In this document: positions 10,858 to 22,800 of the stretch, one piece after another
Position numbering within the stretch: the stretch's first letter is position 1
Layout of the letters: each line of letters opens with the position of its first letter
Assembly (NCBI GenBank): GCA_963978905.1
Contig: OZ022260.1
Coordinates: 17,225,725-17,289,724, forward strand
Length of the DNA: 64,000 bases
Direction: 5' to 3'
From: Trichostrongylus colubriformis
Lineage: Eukaryota > Nematoda > Chromadorea > Rhabditida > Trichostrongylidae
Made by a program: the position numbers and the translations under genes
Notes under the pieces: generated by a model
Database searches by the model: none
Told to the model about the DNA's origin: nothing
What the model saw: the letters and a program-made list of their open reading frames with translations, nothing else

Positions 10858-13800
10858 TTACAATTGAGTCATGGGCACAGGGTAATTCGTGAGAATACGG
10901 TAGTTTTCGCTTGGTAAAACTGGTGTGGGTGGTTTATAGTTCGGCGGTGGTCGTGACAACGGCATTTTCGGCCGCGTCAGGAAAGCTGACGTGGGGCTTT
11001 CATAAGCAGAATCTTGGGATTCATCGCTGGTACAGTACGGTGAGAAACTGGATCTATCGAAGCCGTAGTCTTTATGAGAGAGGGCATTGATGAGGGTCTG
11101 ATGTTGATAGAGGGATGACCGACGTGGAGCGGGTTTTTTCATGAGGAGGATAGAAATGAGAATGATAATTAAGAAAAGAACGAAAATGCTCAACATGAAT
11201 GGAAGGAGCATTCCGTGGAATATTGAACAGGTATCCAGTTCGTTCAATGGTACGCCTATGAGAGATTCTGGGTAAGCACAGAGTGCAGGAGATGGCAGCT
11301 GAAGTGCTCGCAGCTCACAGGAGCAGTCCCATGGATTGTTGTCGAGGTCCAGTGATGGTACAGTGGAGATTCGTAGCGAAGACGGTAGGGTCTGAAGACG
11401 ATTTCCGGCCAGTGACAGCATGTTCAACGGTGGCAGCGGTTGAAACGCGGTTGGTGCAATGTGCGTCAGAGCACAGTTCGAGAGATCAAGTGTGCGGAGT
11501 GACAACATTGAGACGAAGGCAGCCATCTGAAAATCAGCTTTCAAGACTAGAAATTACTTGGTGAAATAAGGCCATTCAGAGAAGATCATGAAAAAAGCTC
11601 TGAAGCTTCCTAGCGATTCCAGGAGGACAAAGTGAACTCACATGGATCGCTTTCAAATTCCTACAGTTGGACAGATTGAGGAACTGAAGTGATGGAAGAG
11701 TGTCGAACGAAGCGGTTTCGAGAGCCACAAACGGATTACCAGACAAATCCAATGAATGAAGTTTGCCGAGCGGCCATGTGTTGCCGGGTAGTCGTACCAG
11801 CTGCAAAGGTGAATTTGATCCAGACATCATAGTGTATGTCACTGACAGAGTTTTGGAGAACATCTCAGCACGTTGACGACCGTGTGGCACGACGTCGTGT
11901 CACAACTACTCTTATCTCTTCTTTTCTAACTTTATTTTCTAATTTTTTTTATTATTTATCCAACACACCTATAGATTGCTGTCAAAAGCATAGTCTATGA
12001 AACTAGCCTATAGTCGTTAAGTTATATTCAAATATATGGGTGAATGATTGAAGTATACACTTTTTGAACTCACATTGGAACCAGTCGATGCAAAAGCAAT
12101 GCCAGACGTTACTATTAGCGAATCGCGAGGTGTACTTGAGCTTTTAATCGTTTAATTTGATATTTTCACACGCAGTAGTTTTATAACTTTAGATAATTCC
12201 AGTGAGGAAAGAATGGTTTGTAATAGTCGTATGTTGTCAGATCTCAGCGCATTCATGGTCTCTATATTTTTACCAAGGATCACTGCACTACTACATCTAA
12301 AAAAAACAACAACTGAAAAGTTTCTGAAAAGAAATGCTTTTAAGCCTCGTCGCATTATGCTATGAGCATGAGAAAAAAGCGCTGTCGTACGTGTCAGAGA
12401 AGTGTAAACGGAGTGTTCGTCAACGTATTAAGCGTACTTTCTTCACAAATATTCAGAAGTGGTCATTTCTCATAAGGATTTTGGTAGTTACCTGATTATT
12501 AGTCATGTTCAGCACTGTTAAGCTATCCATTCCAAATAGAGCTCCGTCGTTTATGTCACTGATAAGATTATCAGCGAGATTCAGGGTTTCCAAATCACGT
12601 AGGGCTGAGAATTGGCCGGCTTCCAGCTAAAATCGATACACATTTAAAATTAAGCATTCTACAGGGAATAATGTGAAACTCTTCCATTTGTCCCTGACTT
12701 AAAGTCGCGCTGGATGTCAGTCGATATAGGTACATGGCTATGTAGACAGGTTGGGTAAGAAACATAGTGGTGGAACAGTTTCAGGGTTGCTGGGGAAAGA
12801 CGAAATTGCGCTGCGGCCAGTGACACAATTAGGCCGCGTTCATACTCTGCGGTGCCGGCGGCAGGGTGTGGCTACGTGTCTCTGTGCCTCCGCCTATTAC
12901 ACCCTACCTCCTTGCCTGCGTCATCTCTGCACCTCCCACGTGCCACTCTCCCTCGCAGCCTGTGAACGCAGCCACGCCCTACCGGCGCTGGGTATGGACG
13001 TGGTATTACTCTTCGGACTATTACTATTACTATTTCCGTAGATTGGGTCTCTATCGCTGCGAGAATTCTTTCCATACACATAAATTAGTTTGTAAGCTGC
13101 CCTGTCTAGAAGGGATAACGCTACAGGAGCATCGGCTGTTAGTGGAGAAACACATTGTACCGCCTTCACTATGCCTTCGTACACCTAGAATAGTATGATA
13201 CATTTTTGGAGGTCGAGGGCGTGGCGCGTAACATGATATGGACCGAGGTAAAGTATTTGCTTCTTATTTTTCTGAGCGTTTTGGGTGTGGGTGAGAGGAC
13301 CTGCTCAAAACTCAGCAAAAATTCTTACATGTACATTTAGGTGTGTGTCATTAGGAAAGCAATTTCTCGTCTCTACGTGCGCCGCGCGACGCGATGGGTA
13401 CGAGTTACGGGCCCCGTATCAGTTGGGTCCTAGGGCAATGACGATGTCCTATACCGTATTTCAGGGGTAATCGCTCGATGATCCAACTAATACGGCACCG
13501 CTGGTAGCCCCCTTCGTGTAGCATGACTACGCTAATTTTCTATCCTATCGCACACACCCCATGCATTTTACTGAACACATGAGTTGAGTATTCATTGCGC
13601 TTATACTGGGCGGAGCGATTGTGGATGTATCAGTGAAAGGTGAGTGTTTGACTTTGTGCCAGAAGAGTGAAGGGAGAAAGTACAGTGCGAAAATGCCAAA
13701 AAACATATCACGCAGAAAATCTAGTAAAATCCCTGCTTCCCCCGGAAATTCTGTGGAAAACGCATAACAGAAAACCACTTAACCCTGATTACGGGCAATC

Positions 13801-16800
13801 TGAATAGGACTCTTGGCTTTTATCAAAGCCACACCGCCACAATGAGCTAGTAGGGCTTTAAAGCCATTCGGTTTGAATAGCCGCGCTATTGTCACCATAG
13901 CGAGAAATCCCCTTGCGTTAACCGTCTGCTCATGATCCTACAGTAATTATCGATCGACACTCATCAATCAGTAGTCCGCTGGGCGCATCTGTTCTCTTTG
14001 AAAACGGCACACGGGTTTTTGTTTCAGCTCTCTAGACGGAGTATTACGTAAATCCAAAGGTCGACGTGAAAGACTGAGATTTTTCATGTTGCTCATGAAC
14101 GCGCTGTGGGCTTTTTGAATTATAAGTGAGCGTTTGAAATATTTCGTCAAGGGGACATTTAAAGCATATGTCTCATGGGGAATTGAAATTTAAACTCAAA
14201 ACTGAAGTTTAAATAATGGCGTCTGGTTTGCTCTACTGACGGAAGTATTCGGGGTTTTCTGTGACAGTTACGATGTTTTAAATATGAGTGCTAATTTTAT
14301 GGCAGCTGTAACAGTACAAATGCTACAGGCTACAGAAATCTGATGAATAAAAAGTGCTTATGTAGGTAGAAATTTGATCAGTAAAAGTCCTGCACCGAAA
14401 GTAAGGGTAATTTCCAGCTTTTGAGTCTATCTTTTGTAAAAATGATCTTGAACTGGAAAATGTCCTACAGGCTCCTGTTTTTCACAGTAATGTCGCTGTT
14501 GAGATTTTATCATTGCCCACTGCATTCAGGAATCATTTTTTGCGTATTTTGATGTTTTTTATCGAGAGCAGCCAGCAGAGTTCAAGTGCGCACGACCGCG
14601 GTTTCCAGTCTCTACCTCACCCATTGCTAAGACGTCACGCGAACATCGCCTGTTCGGCTTCGCGACGCCGCATCGGCTCCTCCTGCGCTTCATCCATTTT
14701 TTGCTTGCATGCAAACTTTACTCTCAATTTTTGCTCTTAATTTTTGGCAGTTATGAATATGGATATGCTCCACTCGAATAATGAAAGATCTTCTAATACT
14801 CTCCTCTTTATTTCCATAAGTCTCCTGTGCCGTTCTTACTTTGGCGTTTTCCAGAGCTAATTTTAGCATGATTTTTGGAAACTGCATCTATCAAGTAGGC
14901 AAATGTTGCTGAAATATAAATTCAAATTCTCACATCAGAAAGAAGGTTGTGGCTGGCGTCGAGATGTCTCAGTTGTGGTACAGTAGAAAGCAGTGAAGCT
15001 GGTAACGCTAACAACTTATTGTTAGCGATATCGAGCACCCTCAACGACTTCAAATTTCGAAACACCGACGGTGGCAGGTAAGCCAACCGATTCGAAGTGA
15101 GCTCAAGCCGTTGCAAAGCGACCAGTCCCGAAAAGGTGTCTGGTGTCAACTGGAGCTCGTTGTTCGATAAGGTCAATGTCTGAAAATTGTTATTGAGCTC
15201 AAATTATGGTTTATTATTAGCTGGGTTTGGTTTGGAAGGAAGGGGTAGATTAGCTACCCTTGGTTAGTCTATTCACGCGGCCCGAACACATTGTAAACCA
15301 ATTGCTCGAACACGGACCTCTAGACAGATGGCTTAATTATTAATCGACACATCACCACAGCTACTGAGAACTGTCAACAGCCCCACACAACACAACGTTG
15401 ACTGACAGCACTATGCATAAATTTTGGTTTTGTCAGCAATTCATTCACCTTCAGATCATTAAGTGGCTGGGTCAAGCATGGGGTCGAGAAAATTGGTCGC
15501 GTCAGCACGATCAACCCTTTGAAATACAATCTCCCACAGAAATAGCGTAGCCGCGACCTCCCCCTTCCCTCCGAAAAGGTTTCCAGTGGAGCACAGTTTC
15601 CAAAATACTTTGGAATCTACTGAAAGACTGTGTTAGTACTCCACTTTTCGCCTGCGTCCGGCTTCTTTCAGCACAACATCGCCTCTGCAGATATGATCCC
15701 ACTCTCAACGGAGACCTCTCCCCCACCAACTAAAGGACTTCTCGACTGTCGCTACCATAATGAGTGATTCACAGGTGATGCACTGACCTCAAGGTTCTTC
15801 AATTTACTGAAGACGTTCTTCGGTAATGACAGAAGATTGTTGTTGGACAGATCGAGATGTTTCAGATGAGGGAGTGCTGAGAACGCTTCGGCCGTGATGT
15901 GCGTTAGGGAGTTATTCGCCAATGAAAGATACTCCAGGTCTGAAATAATCGTATGTTCGAAAATAGCACAGGGCACGAAAAACGTGCACGGGCATTAAAA
16001 ACCTCAAAAATTTAATTTTCCCAAAGTTCTCGAACTTAGATGGTAAATGACTCTAATTAAATGATGTATGTTTTCCAGAATCTACGAATATCCATCTAAA
16101 TTCCTCAATCGGTAGGTCTGAACCTTGTCTGTGGACCCATGGAGCGTATACCACTCCGGACCAGCGAAAACTTGAACTTCTCCTACATCCCACTGAGTCT
16201 CCTCTATGGAAAACCCATGGACGTCTGCCTCATTTTAAACTCCTCTCTGACAAACAGTGTTCCATAAAATACAATGAGTAATTTTGAAATTGATTTTAAC
16301 TTGGTTGTTTATTATTAGTAACTATTTATCCATCAAACCATGAGAAACTCTTTCAAAGAATGTGGATGATAGCGACGTATAGACAGTCAGTCGAGCTTTT
16401 GAAGTCACTCTCAATTAGAAGTTGGTCCCTGGCTAATGCAACTTCTCCATGGGGGCGGGTATCCCTTTTGTGGACCGGAACTCTTGTCGTCTTTCTTCTT
16501 AGACGTCCCCACTTGGTAGTAGGCGCATCACGGAGTTGTGCTCCAGTTAATGGATGTTTTCTGTGAACACAACGGACCTTGTCAGACAAGACAGGTCGGG
16601 TCGTCTTTTGCTGGTTGCGCCATCCAAATGACTACCTGTACACAGTTGTGATGGACTGAGGCAGGTGGTCAGTACGGTGCTTAGCGCATGGCTGCTCAAA
16701 GACAAAGCCGCAATTATGGCATCATTATCAGATTGTATAGGTACTCGTAGAAAATGCATAAAATGCTCAAAATGCTTCAGAGCTCGCGTAGTAAGTCAGA

Positions 16801-19800
16801 CGTTGAGCAAGGAGAGATAAAAGCGGTCTCTTTTGTACCTGTAACAGTGAAGTGCCAGGATACCGTATCAACTTTGCGATGTGGGTTAAGGTGGTTCAGT
16901 GGCAAGCAGTGCCGCTGGTGTGGGATTCCTCCTTGAAGCATCCTTCGAGGCAACTATGTAAGTAACAAATTAAGCAGGACTTGGTCAGTACGAAACTTAT
17001 TCGTCTGGTCGAATGAGTATACTAATGTGTTCAAGAAACATCTCGCGCTTGTCATTGTGTGAACTAACGTACTTTTAAAAAGCGATATGATCCCGAAAGG
17101 AGGTCTCGAGCATGGTGTTTCCCTATATATAAATACCTCGACGCAAAGTGATTTTTATCCTTTTCCACATCAACTGGAAGGAGGCAGCTTCTCTGAGACC
17201 CCAGCAGCATAAATTTCTTGTGCTAATCAGTGACCTAGGAATTGGAAAGGACTCAAATCGTTGTCGAATAGGGCCGGATGAATAACTCGTTGACGATCTT
17301 TAATAGAGAGATAGACGTCACACACAGGAAATGGCTAGTTCAATGCGTGGCAAATAAGCTGACTTATTTTGATAAAATTTCTTTCTTGTTGTAGAGTTTT
17401 TTGCAAAAAATAGCTAAATAAGTAAAAATAAATATACATATAAATAATAGCTTTCTGTGAAGAGGGGACGGGGACTGTTTTATGAAGGAGGCACGGAGCA
17501 TCCTCAATGTGATACTTAGAGAAACCTATTCAGTTTTGACCAATTAGGCTCTACCAATTGCCTTTTTTATTAGCTAAACTTATATTTGAATGAATGCCTT
17601 CAGTCTGCTTTCAGTGCAGTTCAGTTCCCTAGTTTCTACCAAAAAGCTCTTAAGGCTCCAAATGCTTCTATTCTCCACTTCACTTCTTCTTTACAGGAGA
17701 TACATGTCCTAATACGGTAGTTTTTGTACGACCACACTTCACTGCCCGAGAAAACAAAGCCGAACGCTTTGCCATTTGCGCGTTTCTTCGTATTCCCATG
17801 AAAGGATATTCATCAAATGACGCGAAAATGAATGCCACCATCGGGATATGTGGCTGTGCTGTCGCGTCATTTGTCTCAGGCAATCGCTCTTGGGGACAAA
17901 TTGAAATCTGAACGCCCACTTGAATTGTGTCAGGGATGTCTGATGAGCTGTACCTCATCAGTGTAGGAATAGCGCCGCTTAAGGGGGCATATGTCACTTC
18001 ATATAATTCCCGTGAGGGCACAAAAACTGGTGCACTTTCAGTACACCAGAGACTGGTGTTCGTTTCTATTTTGGGAAGAGGCAAATGTTGACATTTGCAT
18101 GCCATTAGACAAATAAATTCGACTTCGCCATTGGACTGGAGAAAGGCCACGATTTCAAGGTCAAAAGGGTTAAAGCTAGTCTATTCAATCGGCTTCAGTC
18201 CAGATTGGCTTTAGTGGTTGGGACATGGTGACCAGACGCATTCAATGCCAGCAAGTGTTTTGGGAAGCGAAAATATAGCACCCAAATATCACTTGATCTT
18301 ATCAATTTATCTGCACTTTGGATACACCGAAATGCTTACAATTAGGTATGGTGCAGGAGGAACCGTGGCGACGTCGCACGCGACGGCTCTGACCCCACAG
18401 TGTGCTCCTTGTGAAAATGCCACGCGTTTGTCGCACTTGGCAACTTCGTGACGCCGCACCGACTCCTCTTGCGTTATACCAAAGTAAAGGATGAAGGATA
18501 AAGCTCTCGGGGATGCGTTACGCACCCGTGTTCCATTCATAAACGCCGTGACAAGTGAATGCAATTTGGCTAATAAAATGACTCAGCCTATGTACAGTTC
18601 AGTATTTTTGTCCTCTTGAGCAGCTGTGATACCATTTGACCTCCCCTAGAAAAATGAACGGTTTGACTGGCCTGAGCAGACATTGACACGGATTTGATCG
18701 CTGCACCGTGCGAGTGGCATTGCGCGCCACCTGTCACTATACTGCTTACTCCCGCTATACTGAAATACTCTAACACGTCCCAATTTCTTCCACTGTAACC
18801 AGCTTGAACCAGTTAAATCATTTCCATTTTTGGGAAGATTTTAAACTTCATCTTCAGTAAATCGAGTGACCATTCTAAATAGTATGAAATTTTGTGCATT
18901 TACAGAGCAAGATATTTGTAGGATGAACTGCCTCAAGCTTACAATTTTGCTTAAATATCGTCCGTGGAAGTTTGTACTGCTCAACAATCCGAGTACGCTA
19001 GTGGCATCCGAGGCACATTTCTCACTTTTCCAGTGGCCCTGTATTACCTGTTAAGGAGCTGAAATCCACAGCCCTTTGACTGATCCTTCCATCTCCTTGA
19101 TCGGTCAATCGATGACAGATTAAGTGGGAGAATGAAAACGCTGACTTATACATAAACCGCGTTCTCCAGTTTATCATTGCAATGCACTCTATAAGCCAAG
19201 AGCCATTCAAAATTTTACTATAATTTTGAACGTGTGGCACCTTGCACATCCTAGAAAGGCAGAAATAATAGTGTAAGCCCTCTCTTGTTGCATCCCATTT
19301 CACTTCGTTGATTGTGCTGTTTAATTTGATACCCAGGGGGACAAAAATGAAGAAGTCATTGGTTAACAAGCCTAGGAAGAATTAGCATCAATCTTGCAGA
19401 CAATCACCTCTATTGGCTATATTGCCTTAAGATCCTGTTCATCAACTGTCCTCGTTCTTGTTAAGTAGCACCCTCATAGTTTTCCAACCATGCTATTATG
19501 GTACCTTATAGGGAGCATTAAACGTCATAAAACGCTGCGTGGGCACGAATCTGTGCGCACAGGTACTAAGTACCGCATAATGGACCATAACGTGACATGC
19601 TCCGCCACGATACAATCGCAACGACGAGCGACACCAGCGCACTGGTTGACTACATCAGCAGTAATCTAATTCGGCCATGATGTCAAGGTGAAGACGATAT
19701 GGAAGGTGGTCATTAATGCACTATGACGATTATCGTCCACGATGCCGTTATACAGAGTTCGAGTGGCAGAATGAGATCTTCCAGAATTTATTTATTTATT

Positions 19801-22800
19801 TAGTTATTTATTTATTTAATTATTTATTTATTCAATTGCACGGTACTGTGCACTAGAAAATGTGTTTGTCACTACCACAAGGAGAACAAAAATCAAAGGA
19901 TCAAAGGAAACGTGGTGAAACAAATAAGAAAGAGGCTGCTCAAATTTCCGAAACAGTTGTTGAAAGCCTTAACAATGGAAGTATCCCCTGTCCGAATTAA
20001 TGCTTTCTTGAAGGGGTGAAATATTTCTGAGAAATTTGTCATTTATGATGAAATTGCACTGGCATTTCGCCCATTCCCAGCATTTCTATACTTCAAACCT
20101 CCTGTGGAAGATAGTATTGGAGAACTGTCCTATTTGCGTATGGTAGAAGAAGATACAGTAGCGCTCAAAAGTCTTCGGCGAAATGGTCTTTCACTTGGGG
20201 TTTTTCACTTGTAACTTTTTTGCAACTGCACCGATCTAACACGGAAGGCCCATCAGGTCATGGTGAGCTTTCTCAAAACGGTTTTTTGCATTTTATAGGA
20301 TCACACACATGAAGCAAAAAACCGGTCTCAAATTTGGCTAAATGGTTTTGGGGGGCTCAGAAAATAGTTGATGGTTCGGTCCCCACTGAGGACAAATTTT
20401 TGCATTTTTCTAGTTTTCATCCATTTGTGCTCATGTAAGACCATACGTGCAAAATATGTGCAAAATCAATTCTTATTCTACCAGGGAACCGTTATCTCCA
20501 GTATTTTTGCGTACTAAGCGAATGATTGGTTCGGACCTGCCAGCACTCATAACAGGGGAACTAGGCGTTTTCTCGCAAAGTACATACGATATTCATGCTC
20601 AGGGGGTCGAACAACCCTAGATGACAAGTTTTCAGCCTAATCGTGATTTGGACCCAAACTCGGAAAATTGGACGACCAAGAGTACTGCTATTGCCATAGT
20701 AAAGAGCACTCAACGAAAGGAGCTCGCCCGATATAAGGAAATATTTGCTATCTTTTGCCTTCGCATGGTGTTGCTAGGTGCAGTTCACTTGGAATGCGTT
20801 GTTTCTGCACATGTCTCATTGCATTTAATCGAGGCTGTAAGTTGTTCGTCTGTACAAGTAGTGCAGTGACTGTGTGGCCATGTCCACCCCACTGTCTCGA
20901 GTTTGGGTGAAAATCTCAATTTGGATAGTATTTTGTATCTAGGGCTAGTCGAGTCTCCTGAGCACGAATATCACACTAGTTTCGCAGGAGAACGCTTGGC
21001 ACGCGTGCTAGGGGCGCCGAAGGGTCCAAACACTTTAACCACTGAAAGCTTGCAAATGAGGTCACTTTTGTGCACCAGCGACGAAAATTGCAGTCATTTT
21101 GCATGTGCCCAAATAGTATAGCGCTGGACAAAGAAAATTAAGAAAATGCAAAAGCGAAAACGTCGAGAGGAGTTGAACCGCAAACGCCTTCCCTCACCGT
21201 GCCAATGCTAATCTATCCCACTATCCAATCGGCCATCCAACCGCTACGAGCACGCTAACCTGTGCATCCCCTATCAGCATTCTTTGCTTCGTTTAGCAGT
21301 TACCATAAGTGATTCTACATTTTTGAACCAGATCGCAGTGGTCTTGGCTTAGGTTTGAAGACAGTCTTCTGATATGCATATACTGAACGCCGCAGCTGGA
21401 AAGCATTGCAGCAAACTGGTCAAAATTGTTTCTTTCTGAGCAACTTTTGTCACTCATTTTCTGGGCCCCCCAAAACCATTTAGCCGAATTTGAGACCGGT
21501 TTTCTGCTTTATGTATGTGACCCTATAAAATGCACAAAACCGTTTTGAAAAAGCTCACCATGACCTGATGGGCCTTCCTTGTAAGAGAAATTTTAGTATG
21601 TTGTACTTGGATACACTGCATACTTAATATATTATTCTGGCGCTCAAAGGTATAGGTTACGCGGTTATATGAAATTTTTTGTTTTCGGAGTGCCGTCGCT
21701 ATGCCGTCCTGCTGTGCCGCTGTCATCAAAAGTCGTGGTCTTTTTACAAAATATTGATGTTCTCTGAGGCTTGCTCGTTTTGTTTTTGTAAAGAAAGCCG
21801 TTCCCCTTGACCAAGCCTTTTACTTTTTTTTGGGTGGTCTTGTAGAAAATTCTTGTAAAAAACCATGAAAAGTGTCAAGCGGCACTCAAGTAGAAGGAAA
21901 TGTTGGCAATAGGGTCAGGCATCACATATTAAAATTTTGTCAAATTTGGTCAAGTAGGAAAAAAGTTATGACAAAAGAATTTTGGCCGAAGACTTTTGAG
22001 CGCTACTGTATGTGCAACTAGAGCAAGGTTACAAATTATTTTACTTCTCAACTCACTGCAGATGCCGTATGGTGATACTGTACCGCACATGAACATGTGG
22101 GAAACTTCCTCAAAAAGTAATCACAAAGATTCCCTTAGTAATGATTTATGGCTTTGGTTGTATACAACTGGCGTGGAGAAAAAGTCCATATACGGGGCCA
22201 GGTGCATGTGATTAACGTAGTAATCGCCGTGTTCTATCAAAGATTACATAAAATTTCATGACATGTCCATTTCATTGCAGACACGATAATCGCTCTCACC
22301 GTACTTAAGGAACTCTTCGTGCGGCGTAAGTGCTAATGACATTCCGCCAGACCTCAGTCCACATGCTGTCCATATGTTTAGTTCGCTAAGTTGGGTAAAG
22401 TGGACCTTATTACCCCATTGAGTAACTATAAAGGCTGTTGAATATAACTTTCTGGATGGTAATGAAGTGTCTCCGTTCTTCACGGCAGTCTCTTCAGTTG
22501 TGTAGAATTATTTATGTGATACTGATTGTTGTGTGTATGCATCGGAAAGGCACAAGTACCAATCAGGCGTCATTAATACCAAATGAGGTTTGCCGCCACC
22601 CACCCACGCTCGAGAATGCCTAACGGACCATTCTTCTGATACCTCTAATAGCAATTAAAGGATCAATGACTGGATTCTTAGAGTCATATGTTCAAAGGGT
22701 AATAAAGTAGTGAAACGTTTGGCCCGAGCAAATCTCCTTAGAATCCTAACTGATGGCCGATGGAGGGTTAAAAAGCCATACAAGCAAGTTTGGAAACTTT

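Noticed and set aside
22256..22483. LSELNIW, an LRR-like word on the minus strand, as a missing LRR exon
   Set aside because: Only one weak match; the surrounding frame lacks LRR spacing and a splice pair of the right phase was not found.
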